Below are positions 1 to 9,959 of a stretch of DNA of 64,000 bases, piece by piece. Below the pieces are notes generated by a model. The model worked only from the letters and a program-made list of their open reading frames with translations, was not told the DNA's origin and searched no databases. The first letter of the stretch is position 1, and each line of letters starts with the position of its first letter. Position numbers and translations under genes: made by a program. This DNA comes from Cardinalis cardinalis (Eukaryota > Chordata > Aves > Passeriformes > Cardinalidae): assembly GCA_014549065.1 (NCBI GenBank), contig JACDOX010000155.1, positions 1,163,631-1,227,630 on the forward strand, given 5' to 3'.

Positions 1-3000
1 CAAACACTAAAAATATTTCTTTTTTAATATGCAGTGAATTGCAAAATTTCTGGATCTACNGTTTCATTCAACCTCTTCTCTGCATTATAAATTCCTGAGT
101 TTTTAGAGAACATTGGAATTTGTTTTTTCCAATTGAAGCATGCCTCTAAACCCATACTCAAAAATAAATCAGCATCCCTTAAAGCCACCCACTTAATTTT
201 TAAAAGGAAGAGCCTGCCTGAAATATTTCTTTTGCTTTGGTTTCCATAGAATTTTTTCTGCAAATTTTCTTAACACGACATTTCCCATGCTGGCTATCAG
301 CTAACAAACATNCAGATCCACCTAGCAAAGGTCTTCTCAGTGTGGTCTTTACTCTTTTGCCTAGATGGCAGATCAAAATTCAAATAAAAATAGATATTAG
401 AAGACAGAGGATTTTTTTTTTTTTATCGTATTCTTTTTGACAAACAGGCCAAGAGGGAGGTAACTGTATAATTAACTTTAGATGTGCCTAATGTAACTCC
501 ATTATCATTGATGGGTCTTATGGAGAGACACTGAGAGGGAAATGTGCCTTCTAGAGTTTCATAGTGGAGCCAGAACTATTGAAGAATATTTCAGTATTTA
601 GGCCCTGATTCAGCAAATTGCTGAAGGTTATGCATACTACAAAGCCTGTAAGTCATCCCACAGACTTGTGTAGGAATTCACAGGAGCTCACACAATGCAC
701 AAGCCAACTTGTCCCTGAGCTGGGGCCTTGGAACTTGGCCCTTGCTTACAANGATTCCTGAAAGAGACATGAAAATTTGCCTGGGGATAAAAGCTGGCGC
801 ATTCTATTGTCTCATTGTGACTCTGCGCTCCTTTTTGCATTTATCTTTNCATTTATTTCTATGTGGTGAGGGTGCAGGTGAGGGTCCAGCAGCCCAGCCC
901 CTCTGCAGGAACCTGCAGCCGTCCCAAGCTCTCCTGCAGGCAGGGTGGGGCTCACAAACGGCCGCTAATTGGGAGGATGGGAATTTTACCNTCACTGGGG
1001 GCACACGGAGCCAGCTGGCTGCTCTATGGGCTGCACACAGACCAANAATCAACACCCAGAGCTGAGGCTGCTGTCACCCACATCCCTAAAGCCACCCAGG
1101 AAAGAGATGAACGTGGCAAACGNGATAAATGTGCACCAAAACCCTTAGATAGCAAAGGAAATAAAACCAAAATCTCCTTCCAACAGCTCCTGTGGCAGTC
1201 NGTATGCAGAGGAACAGATGCTACTGAGAATTTTATTTTAAACAAAATTGGAGAAGTCCCATTTTCCATAGTGAANCACTATGTCCATTTAGGGTGCCTG
1301 GGTATTTTTCAATAGATTTAGACTTCCTTGATCTAGAATCAAGGAGCTCCCTACATATCTCTGAAGAACTTTTTCAGGATGTCAGGTGGCAAAGAGGCAA
1401 ACATCCCTGCCAGCAGCACCCAGCACACCAAAGCCTTGCTCCTGCTGCCTGCAGGAGAGCCACTCAATCCCAGGGAAGCTTCATTGACTCCCACCGACTT
1501 CCAGGGAGAAGATTTACTTATGTGAAATCAATGGCAGGCTCTGGGCTTTCAAGCAAACTGATATCCACTTGGGCTTCTCTGTGTATAAACCAAAACCATT
1601 TTGCAACAAAACTAATGCATACAGTGGTTAGAGGGGGCCAAATATTTTGCCTGCTGGAGAAAAGGATGCAATTTCTCTGATTTCAACAAATAATCTGAGG
1701 CAGGTAACTTTCCTCTAGCTACCATTATGCTAATCAGAACAGAGAGGTCTATAAATGTACTTAAAGAGACAACTAAAAAAAATTAATCTGTGGTTTAACT
1801 TAAAGGTCAACTCAATATATATTGAGAAGTCAACTGAAATTCTGCCATTAAATATAATCACTGCTTCTAGGGTGGTAAATACTGTGTGGAAATACCCATC
1901 AGGAGCCAAATTNTGATCTCAGACAAGCACATGGATGGAGGGGAGCAGTGCTGATCTTGCATACAGAGCCTTTCCATCTGAGCCTCCAGGTATCAAGATC
2001 CAGGCCACTGGCTAAGCTCCTTTAAATTCCATAGGATGTGATTAATATAGTGCAATATATAAAAAAATATTTATATATTTTAGAAATCTTGGCAGAAGGG
2101 GGTTGTGGGTTTCTGGACTTTTTCCAGCTTTCTGGATTCCTACTTTCAAGCATTTTCTGTAANGTGAAAGGCTAGAGAGTTCCTTTCTTACAGAAAGAAC
2201 AGAGATTTTTCTCTAATCACATGGCTACCATGGNGAAAGCCTTTCAGATATAGAAACTGCCCCGGCCATTACAGTAAAATCAGGAAGATCAGGACCAGCC
2301 CCTGCTCCTGCTCCTTAGCTCTGGGGCAGGTGTCAATCCCAAGCCCTTACTGTACACACAATTTTTCACAACCTCAAACCAGTTTTCTTATTCTTAACAG
2401 AAAGAAGTAAATTGAAAAAGGCTTAACTAGCATGTTATACGTGTGCAAACTTATTCTTTAAATTTTAATATATTGTACAGTATAGGCATTTTCTTCTGAA
2501 TTGTCAAAGATTTGGAGAGGGAAGGCACAAAGGTCCGATTTAAATCCTGAAGGTAGCATAAAAAATTTAGAATAACACTGTTTGTATATATTTTTGTATA
2601 ACATGTGTCCTGACAGTGTCACCATCAGCATGGGCTCTAGAATTCATAATCCACTGTGCTATTTTTTAAAATAGTTTGATTTGTTTATTAACTGTGCTTT
2701 CCTATTTCCATGAGATATAGACATCGACAGTGAATAGACCTTTTCTAATTGAACTGATAGCTTGAAAGTGAACATGTCCTTGAATTTACACTGAAAGATA
2801 GACAGTGATTATTTATAATAAGGGATTTAGTCAACTGCCTTTCCATTTGTACAGCAAGGACTTTATCAACAGACCATGTTTAGGTAAATAGTGCCAAATA
2901 AGATAAATTTTGTATTAAAGGACGAATGTCTCGCAGTGTCAGATGTACAAGGAAGAGACATTTGGCTGATGATATGTCCTGTAAGTATAAAAGAGAGTAT

Positions 3001-3230
3001 TAAGATAACACTTTATGCTAGCATTAATACATCAAAGTTCTGGACTGACCTGTTTCATCCAAAGTGAAAGCGAGGATGCTCTTAATTCCTATCTAAGATT
3101 AATTTAATTCAGAAGGCATTCAGCCTTATGTCCTGTTTTGCAGCTTTATAAGAATTGCTGGATTTGCAAAATAGCACGGCTGTATGCACGTTAATAAATG
3201 GTCTGTGTTTGTCTAGGCAGAGTTGAAGCC
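1..3230. other. AT-rich non-coding stretch, no gene seen
   Basis: I see no gene here. Two overlapping short plus-strand frames around 863-1680 have no recognisable domain and no splice-supported context, and I treat them as chance. The sequence is mostly AT-rich and unique. It contains a small perfect hairpin at 1325-1345 (8-base arms, loop ctaga) and a purely AT hairpin at 2054-2079, both within chance expectation. Single N characters occur about every few hundred bases, as in the rest of the window. Confidence 0.7.
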
Positions 3231-3239
3231 TTTCTTTAA

Positions 3240-3271
3240 AAACACACACACATACACACACACACACACAA
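3240..3271. repeat. (CA)n microsatellite
   Basis: A run of alternating C and A about 31 bases long, interrupted once by a T. This is an ordinary dinucleotide microsatellite of low copy number and is probably length-variable. A minus-strand frame that reads through it gives a Cys-Val tract, which is a repeat artefact and not a protein. Confidence 0.95.
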
Positions 3272-3429
3272 CTCTGGCTCCGTGAGCTTGCTTTGCCCAC
3301 AATATTAGAGCTCAGCTATCTCCTTGCTGAAGGGCCTATTTGTCTGCTTTAAGTGAAATCACTCAATTCTCAAAAGTCAGTGGAGGACTTTGGAAGGGGG
3401 AGGGCTGGGAGAGGCCACTCCAAATAAGT

Positions 3430-4350
3430 TCCATTAATCAAAAGACACAGTCTAATGTAACTAATATTTTACAATTAGAGAAGACAAGATGGAACTAAAA
3501 GCCATCTATCTCTCTTACACCACATGATCATCGATTCATAATCAGAAGACTGAGAGTCGCACAAAGATGCATTTACAGGGGCTGGGGGAGGGGGCTGGGT
3601 CGGAGCCGGAGATAATGAACACGATGAGAAGGAGCGGCGCTGAAGGCTGGGGAAAGATGACAGAGTGGTTCAATGGTGACGGATGACACGAAGATGAGTA
3701 CTGATACCTGACAGGCAGCGAATGATGACTGCAGTCCTTTCCCACCATTATGATCCTCAATTATCTTGCTAAGGACTAAGAGGGAGAAAAAAAAAAAAAA
3801 AAAGCCAAAGTGGCTCAGCCCATCCGTTTATTTATAAGCTGGGATAATGCTAGAGTGTGCCAGGCTGCTGGGAAAGGCCACCTTTTGCAATTTGATCAGC
3901 ACTTTATAGGAGCTGTAGTTTTCATTGTCAGCGCTCATGGGCACAAGGGGAAATGGGTAAAATACAGTACTTGTCCGTCTGTTTTGTAATAAAATTCTTA
4001 AATCTTCAAAGGGAGTTATTTTTTTTCTTTCACTGCCACCTTCAGGAAAAAAAAACCCAAAACCCTGAGCTGACCAAAAAAATAAAAGAGAAAACGGGCT
4101 TTGTATTTGCACATAGAGTTAGCGGGTTGCAGCCTGTGCTCCCAAAATTCCACATGCAGATTTATCCAAATGAATGATGGGTGGNGGGGAATGAGCCAGC
4201 ATGAGCAAGAGCCGCAGCTACGAGGAGTGCAGGAGCAAAGTGAAGAGGAACTTTTCAAGATTCTTCATTGATTTAGGGAATTATTAATAAAAAGGGAAGA
4301 AAGTTCGCTCGAGACTGCTTTGTAGTTGCAGAAGATGCCACAGGCTAGCA
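3430..4350. promoter_or_regulatory. Candidate conserved non-coding element
   Basis: No coding frame or known repeat is visible apart from a 17-base A run at 3787-3803. The stretch keeps several CpG dinucleotides in an otherwise AT-rich setting, especially at 3555-3725, and has a high-complexity, non-decayed look with homeodomain-like and TTTATTTATA-type sites. These traits are typical of conserved vertebrate developmental elements. This is inference from appearance only. No conservation was measured, and the stretch could be neutral unique sequence. Confidence 0.3.
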
Positions 4351-4359
4351 TTTCTATAC

Positions 4360-6205
4360 CAAAGAATATGCCGTTCTGCTACATTATTTATTTTTAAAGA
4401 CACAGATCTCCTAGCTATGTTGGAGTCGTTGCTTTGGAGAAAAAGAAAAACAAATTAAGATTAATGTTCTACACAGCTCCCGATAGCAGTAAATATTTGA
4501 TCAGAACAATTCACATTTAAATGTTGACATACTAAAAATCATATTTTTTGGAAAAAATATTTCTTCTTCCTGCTTTAACCGAAACTTTCCATTCCTCTCC
4601 ATTTCCCTCACTGGTCNTCTTGAAGAAACAAAGTCACATAATATAGCACCACATTTTTCAGCCAGGATAACTAAAATTAACAAAACCAGGTCATAAACAG
4701 CTCTGATAAAAAAAATAAATAAATTCACATACACTATACAGGTCACATATATTCTGCAATCCTGCCTGCCTTTTTCCTCTCTCATTTCTCTCCAAGGGAG
4801 CAGGCTGCTCAGTTTAGCNCCAGCCCAGGAGGGCACAGTGGGCATGGTTTGCTGCCCGCAGGGCCCTCTCCCCACCTCAGCAGGGCACAGCTCCCAGCAA
4901 AGGGGGCATCCTGCACATTTTGGGGTGATGAGAGGCCAGTCCCTCACAGAGATGGGTTTCCAAGGACAGGAACAAACCAGCCAGAGACATCGAGAGCACN
5001 GCCTTCTGTGCTCATCAGCAAGCANGNAGAACCAGGTAGGAAAGCTGAGCCCAGCTCACACATGAAGAGGCTCAAATACCAACACACCAGGCTTCATCTG
5101 ACCCCATGCTAAAACTCCCCATGTACTTTTCCTGGCTCCAGGAATGTCAAAAAATTATACCAGCAAAAAAAAAAGACACGTCAGAACAGAGCTGTGTCAT
5201 CTGTGGNAGAAGTCAAGTGTCCCCAGTCACANCAGTTCCTGTTGGCCAAGGGATCTGTACCAATAAGCACTGGGNGCATTTGCAGGTGCTTCTTGTTATC
5301 AGAGATATTACAAGTAAAGGGGTTCTGGGTTCTGGTGACATACGTTGAACAAAACAGGTGGGGGTAAAAATCCAATGGCAGGAATTAGTCTTAAATGCAC
5401 TTGTAAATGCTTACNTGGGTAATAGCTGCCTTAAAGCCCNGAGCATGTGTTGGGCTGCCTGGGCATTGGGGCAAGAGGTGCTCCAGCCCCAATGCCAAGG
5501 GGAGGCAAGGATGTGTCAGGACATTTGTTAGGGCTACTGGGGCACNAGTGTGTTGACAAAGAGCAAGTCCNCAAAGGAGAAAAAATACTCTGTGTGATAA
5601 ACTTCAGCTTTTCTAGAGCTGCTCTCTAATTTCAATGGCTTCCACCTTTGCTTTTGCATGGAGAATACACAGGTTAGGCCAGGTCTGAAAGGACTGGACT
5701 ACACCNGCACAAGAAATGCAGCAGTCATCACACAGACAGTGTCAGCACAACGAGAAGCCCTGCTNGAGCAAACCATAAATATTCCAAGAAGCATTTTGCA
5801 GATATCCATTTAGGAATCCTAATTATGAACAAATGTCCTTAATCTGCCCACTTCATGCATCTGAGATTTAAGACAGGTTGAATCCATGATCGTCATCGCA
5901 ATTAGCACAAACAAAAGGGCCAGATGTGAGAAGCATGATTCTGATGTCAGGGTCTTCACAGCAACTGATCNAATATTGTATAGCTATAACTGGTTTTCAT
6001 AAATAGCATATCCCACAAGTGATGATAACTGACACATTANAAAATGCATTTTTCAGCGTTTTTTTGCAAGAGCACGTGCTGCACTTGTGCACAAGTTGGA
6101 CCCATCTCCCTGTGACATTACTTCAGCATTTGTGGCAAAACAACTCAGCTGTCATCACTGGGTTCACAATTGTGTAAAATTGGACTATCATAGTGATTAA
6201 TCNGG
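4360..6205. other. Gene-free unique sequence
   Basis: Mixed composition with no recognisable gene or transposable element. A moderately GC-rich patch lies at about 4790-5060, where several overlapping frames are open on both strands without resembling any protein. The rest is AT-rich. Isolated N characters are frequent between 4,980 and 5,770. Confidence 0.6.
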
Positions 6206-6208
6206 CTA

Positions 6209-6293
6209 ACTTAATTTGTACATACAAATTAAGTAACTGCACTCACAAATACCTAATTTAGCATATGTGTGCAAGTTTAATTTGCACGTACAC
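6209..6293. repeat. Two adjacent near-perfect hairpins
   Basis: The first is a perfect inverted repeat with 11-base arms (ACTTAATTTGT and its complement, 6209-6219 and 6224-6234) around a 4-base loop. About 36 bases later a second, slightly imperfect palindrome begins with GTGCAA (about 6270) and ends with TTGCAC. The two share a direct motif beginning TTAATTTG, matching at 16 of 21 positions, so they may be diverged copies of one unit. No transposon family is recognised. They could be a decayed foldback element or chance in AT-rich DNA. Confidence 0.6.
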
Positions 6294-6299
6294 ACTTTA

Positions 6300-6845
6300 G
6301 GTAAATGAGATACATAATTANGAAGAATTTTTTTCTGTCCTTGTCTGCACGCATAAATTCTCTGAAAAAAGTTTTCATTATGTATCTTGTACCCAGATAA
6401 ACAAATATTTCTTTTATCTACCAATATCACTTCTGTTTTCCAAATGGCTACCAGGAGAATCTATGTATATTTATGAACTAGAGGCAAATTAATAAAAACG
6501 ATAAAAAGAAGAAGAAAAAAAATCTTACAATTACCATGCAGTTGTTTGTGCTTGAATACAATTCTAACAAACAAGAGTATTTTAATTTTGCTTGAACAAG
6601 CATTGCAAGGCTCAAGCTTTAAAATAAATTTTTTAAAACTCAACAGAAAAGTTTTACTAATATGAGAATAAAATATTTAGTTATTAGCGCAATGCTAAGA
6701 TTTTATATTGAACATAAAATTAAGATGCTGAGGTTTATTCTGCTGTCAGTTCAGACCACAAGGGCAATGTAACAGCTGCCATTCAACAAGCAGCAGCAGC
6801 AATATAAACTGAAGTTTAGCTTTTTGTTATCCCTGGAGCTTTCAA
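6300..6845. other. AT-rich non-coding stretch
   Basis: Very AT-rich, with A runs and no recognised gene. TTAATAAAAA at 6489-6498 recurs at 7197-7206, immediately after the long A homopolymer. This is discussed as a possible but weak target-site duplication of a retroposed segment. Confidence 0.6.
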
Positions 6846-6849
6846 TCAG

Positions 6850-6983
6850 TGGGAACTGTTCAAGAAAGGACTGGATGTGACACTCAATGCCGCGGTCTAA
6901 TTGGCATGATGGTGATCAGTCAAAGGTTGGACTCGATGATCTTAGAGGTCTTTTCCTAGCTAGATCATTCTGTGATTCTGTGA
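6850..6983 (+). mobile_element. CR1 retrotransposon 3' tail (5'-truncated)
   Basis: This matches the 3' untranslated end of avian chicken-repeat-1 (CR1) LINEs in order: a segment starting near GTTCAAGAAAGGACTGGATG, the 'actcaatgccgcggtctaa' section, GGTTGGACTCGATGATCTTA, GAGGTCTTTTCC, and finally two direct octamers ATTCTGTG at 6967-6974 and 6975-6982. CR1 ends in such octamers and not in poly-A. Only about 135 bases remain, so it is strongly 5'-truncated, as most genomic CR1 copies are. It has no coding capacity. It is a fossil insertion and diagnostic of an avian (or at least sauropsid) genome. Confidence 0.93.
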
Positions 6984-7072
6984 AATAGGTATTAACACCT
7001 GAAAGGTGCATTTGTAATTTCACACAAAATTAACCGGGAGTTATCTTCAAAAATAAGGAGACTAGAAAGAAA

Positions 7073-7078
7073 AATAAA
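7073..7078 (+). other. AATAAA hexamer just upstream of poly-A tract
   Basis: A canonical polyadenylation signal sits 10 bases before the start of the long A run, in the position expected at the 3' end of a retroposed polyadenylated RNA. The surrounding DNA is AT-rich, so the hexamer could be fortuitous. Confidence 0.4.
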
Positions 7079-7086
7079 TTAAAAAA

Positions 7087-7204
<118 letters not shown>

Positions 7205-7445
7205 AAATCAGGGCTACAAGCAGAGCCTTCACTGCACTGTAAAGGACAGACTCGGGAATATTCAGTCGGGTACTACGATAAAAACACACCAAATGGCTGG
7301 GGAGCGTGCGGGGTGCCAGCAGCGGCTCAGTGCGCGNTTTGGGCCAAAAGCAAAGCGAGAAAAAGGAAACATTTCTGTCCCGGTGTTGGCGTCCCAGCAC
7401 CCGCCGTCCCCGCGCCGTCCCCATCGGGCCGGGCGCTCGGTCTGC

Positions 7446-7460
7446 AGCGCCACCTGCGGG
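7446..7460 (-). promoter_or_regulatory. CTCF-like motif
   Basis: On the plus strand AGCGCCACCTGCGGG matches the reverse-strand CTCF core AGCGCC(A/C)(C/T)CTGCTGG with one mismatch (T to G near the end). CTCF is the vertebrate insulator and loop-anchor protein. The site lies inside the CpG island, a common setting. This is motif evidence only, and occupancy is unknown. Confidence 0.45.
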
Positions 7461-7903
7461 CGGCACCGGGGCAGCGCAGCGCGGGCGGCGCGCCGGGGCC
7501 GGGTCACGGCGCGGTCACTGCCCCGCACCGCGGATCGCCAGCTGCCACCCCGCACCGGCACCAGCCCTCACACTGCACCGGCACCGGGGCCAGCGGGGCC
7601 CGGACACGGCACCGGGGCCAGCCCCTACACCGCACCAGCACCAGCACCAGCCGCCACCCCGCACCGGCACCGGGGCCAGCCCCCACACCGCACCGCGGAT
7701 CGCCGGCTGCCACCCCGCACCGACACCGGGGCCAGCCCCCACACCGCACCGGCACCTGCCCCCACACCGCACCGGCACCGGGGCCAGCCCCCACACCGCA
7801 CCGCGGATCGCCAGCCCGCACACCGCACCGGCACCAGCCGCCACACAGCACTGGCACCGGCGCCAGCGGGGCCCGGACACGGCACCGGAACGAACCAGGA
7901 GCC

Positions 7904-8034
7904 GCACACAGCCCCGGGAGCGGAACAGAGCCGGAGCCGGTACACACTGAAAGAGCCCCGCACACAGCCCCGGGAGCGGGACAGAGCCGGAGCCAGTACA
8001 CACTGAAAGAGCCCCACACACAGCCCCGAGAGCG
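7904..8034. repeat. 56-bp tandem repeat, about 2.3 copies
   Basis: Copy 1 runs 7904-7959, copy 2 runs 7960-8015 and a partial third copy reaches 8034. Units start with GCACACAGCCCCGGGAGCGG and end with ACACTGAAAGAGCCCC. The two full copies differ at only a few positions, so the duplication is recent. It forms the 3' edge of the CpG island. Confidence 0.93.
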
Positions 8035-8119
8035 CCGGAGCCCCGCTCGCCGCGGGTCTGGCAGTGCCGGTGCTGCCTGCCCCCGCACAGACGGGCAGNG
8101 ATGCGGGTTCAGGCTGCCA

Positions 8120-9020
8120 AAATGACAGAAATGTGTTGCAGGACACGTTGTGCAGCTCCGAGGGGCTGACTTTTAGCTGGCAGCGCTGATAGGGAGGCTT
8201 TGCTCCACGCCAAAGTGTTACCACGTTGATTTTTTAATGTTTGGGCAGCAAACTGGCTGGTTGAGGGGAAAACCTGCCTAATTTCAGAGCTTCTGTATCA
8301 GTATCAGTAGGGCATGCGAATTAAAGCCATGAGTTTTGCGGGCTCCCCAGCCCATGGAGCATGGCCTGAGCCCCAGCACTTCCCAGGAGCTTTGGGCTCA
8401 GAGCATGGGTTTGGTTCTCACTCCATGCCCTGGGGAGCCAGCCNGGGTGTGTGCCAGCCCCTGCCCTGGGACTGGCCTCATACAGCTCCTGGCCACCCGC
8501 TGCCTGAGGTTCTGCTTCCTTAGAGGGCACCATCAACATCACANATCGGATATTGAAGGGTAAAAATAGAACGGGGTGTTCCTCTGCTGCGTGCACAAGA
8601 GCCCCGAGGCGCTGGCCTCAGTCTCCCACGGCCCGTTTCCGAAGGACCAGGCTTTGCCGGGCGCGGCTTTGGGCTCGGAGCGCACCCGGGGCAGCGCGGG
8701 TGGCAGCAGCGCTCCTCCCCCGGCAGCGCAGAGTGCAGCCCGCAGAGAGCTGGACATGAGCTCAGGTTCTGGCTCAGAATATTGCAGCATCAAAACCTTC
8801 TTGTGGTCTTACAGCTCACGTGAGACCAAACCTTGGTCCCAGTAATAGCAGGCAGAAGCTCTCCTTAAATTAAACAGGGAGTTTTTTTCATCTTGCAAAG
8901 GCGGAACTTTGCTACAACAACAATAACTAAGTGAACAGAAAGGAGACAAATTAAGGGAAAGGTAGGGTTGGAATTAAATGGAAAAATAAAGTAAATCACA
9001 TCACTAATTGAGTCAATTTG
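8120..9020. other. Unique sequence with a small second GC-rich patch
   Basis: No gene is recognised. Positions 8600-8750 form a second CpG-bearing GC-rich patch, including GCCGGGCGCGGC and neighbouring CpGs, about 500 bases after the main island. The remainder returns to ordinary composition and becomes AT-rich after 8,870. Confidence 0.6.
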
Positions 9021-9027
9021 TTGATTA

Positions 9028-9300
9028 TAAAGCTAGAAGGCACCACTGAGATCACTCTTCCTGACCTCCCAACTCATGCAGTCTAGAGGAGTTCCCGGAA
9101 TTAATCCACACTTTAAGCCTAAAAGCTGTGGCTGAAGTAGATGATAACTTCCAGAAAATTATTCTGTCTTTATCTAGTGCAGCCTAGGAAGAATCTGCTG
9201 AAATCCTCATCCCTTTGTGCTGACTGTCTAGCAGGTAGAATTTTCTATTCCTTCAATATGAAGTTTGTGCTCCAACTGCTTGTTAAGCCAACTCCTTGGA
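9028..9300 (-). mobile_element. Ancient CR1 3' end, highly diverged
   Basis: Read on the plus strand, the order 'ttataaagctagaaggcacca', 'gagatcactcttcctgacctcc', 'gttcccggaattaatcca', then 'gtggctgaagtagat' follows the reverse complement of the 3' end of old sauropsid CR1 families. That is the familiar tail with 'agaaggaccattagatcatctagtctgacctcc' in turtles and crocodilians. Divergence is high and the 5' limit is uncertain. I recognise it from the order of short matches and not from a continuous alignment, so confidence is moderate. Confidence 0.55.
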
Positions 9301-9851
9301 TGAATTAACAAGGAATCCCTGGCAGGAGTGCCATGGTTTGGGTAACCCTTTGACCAACAAAGTGTACGTTCCACAGGTGTGTCATCCCTGTGAGCAGTAC
9401 GTCTCTGTCAGAGGTCCTGCTCCTTAGCACAGAAGCATCCATCCATTCTTCAAATNTGATTTGTGGTCTTACACATTGCTTTAAATTATTTCTCTGCAAC
9501 TGGGCCCAAATTATCAAGTAGCAAATTGCCACAGAGAGATGTGAATCAGGGTCTTCCTGGTTGTGTATCTACTTAGTAGTCACACCTCTGGGATAGTTGC
9601 AAGCTATCCAAGTAATCTGCTTTTCCACCATGCAACTGATTTAAAAGAAAAACAAAAACCCCAACAATCAACAACCCAGAACAACCCCATACAAGAAATC
9701 AAAAACTGGACAGTTCAGGAGTCTGCTGTTAAATGTCACAGATAATAATATATTGTTTTCAACAGTTTTGAAGTGTTTTAACAGAGGGGTTGTTTTCCCA
9801 TTGATATTTTGCAAACCATAAAGCACTGAAGTTGACTGACATCCCTGTGGT

Positions 9852-9950
9852 TCACAGAATCACAGGATAATTTAGGTTGGAAAAGAACTCTTAGACCATT
9901 GAGGCCTCTCTTTGACTAATCTCCACCTTGTCAACTAGACCAGGGCAAGA
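9852..9950 (-). mobile_element. CR1 3' tail fragment
   Basis: Plus-strand TTCACAGAATCACAGGATAA, then TTTAGGTTGGAAAAGAACTC, then CACCTTGTCAACTAGACCAG is the reverse complement of the avian CR1 3' tail, with the terminal octamer as CACAGAAT. The match fades after about 9,950, so only about 100 bases are retained. It is non-coding. Confidence 0.85.
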
Positions 9951-9959
9951 CGGTGGCAG

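Larger units (their letters stand above)
7290..8110. promoter_or_regulatory. CpG island with embedded GC-rich tandem repeats
   Basis: This is a sharply bounded GC-rich, CpG-dense block about 0.8 kb long. The first part (7380-7530) is non-repetitive and looks like a promoter-type island. From about 7520 to 7900 it becomes an irregular array of short units related to CACCGCACCGGCACCGGGGC, with the sub-motif CCGCGGATCG recurring at 7528, 7693 and 7801. Many frames on both strands are open because the repeat lacks stop codons; none resembles a known protein. It could be the promoter of an unannotated transcript or simply a CpG-rich satellite-like patch. No TATA box, splice donor or start context stands out. 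Confidence 0.7.

Noticed and set aside
863..1680. Two adjoining frames of 150 and 128 codons
   Set aside because: No domain, several Ns, no regulatory context; consistent with chance in mixed-composition DNA.
2054..2079. AT-only inverted repeat with 10-base arms
   Set aside because: Composed solely of A and T in an AT-rich stretch, so chance occurrence is likely.
7293..8125. Three overlapping plus-strand frames of 214-270 codons and three minus-strand frames of 168-199 codons
   Set aside because: They are open on both strands simultaneously inside a GC-rich tandem array lacking stop codons. The translations are Pro/His/Arg/Ala or Gly/Arg/Cys repeats with no domain.
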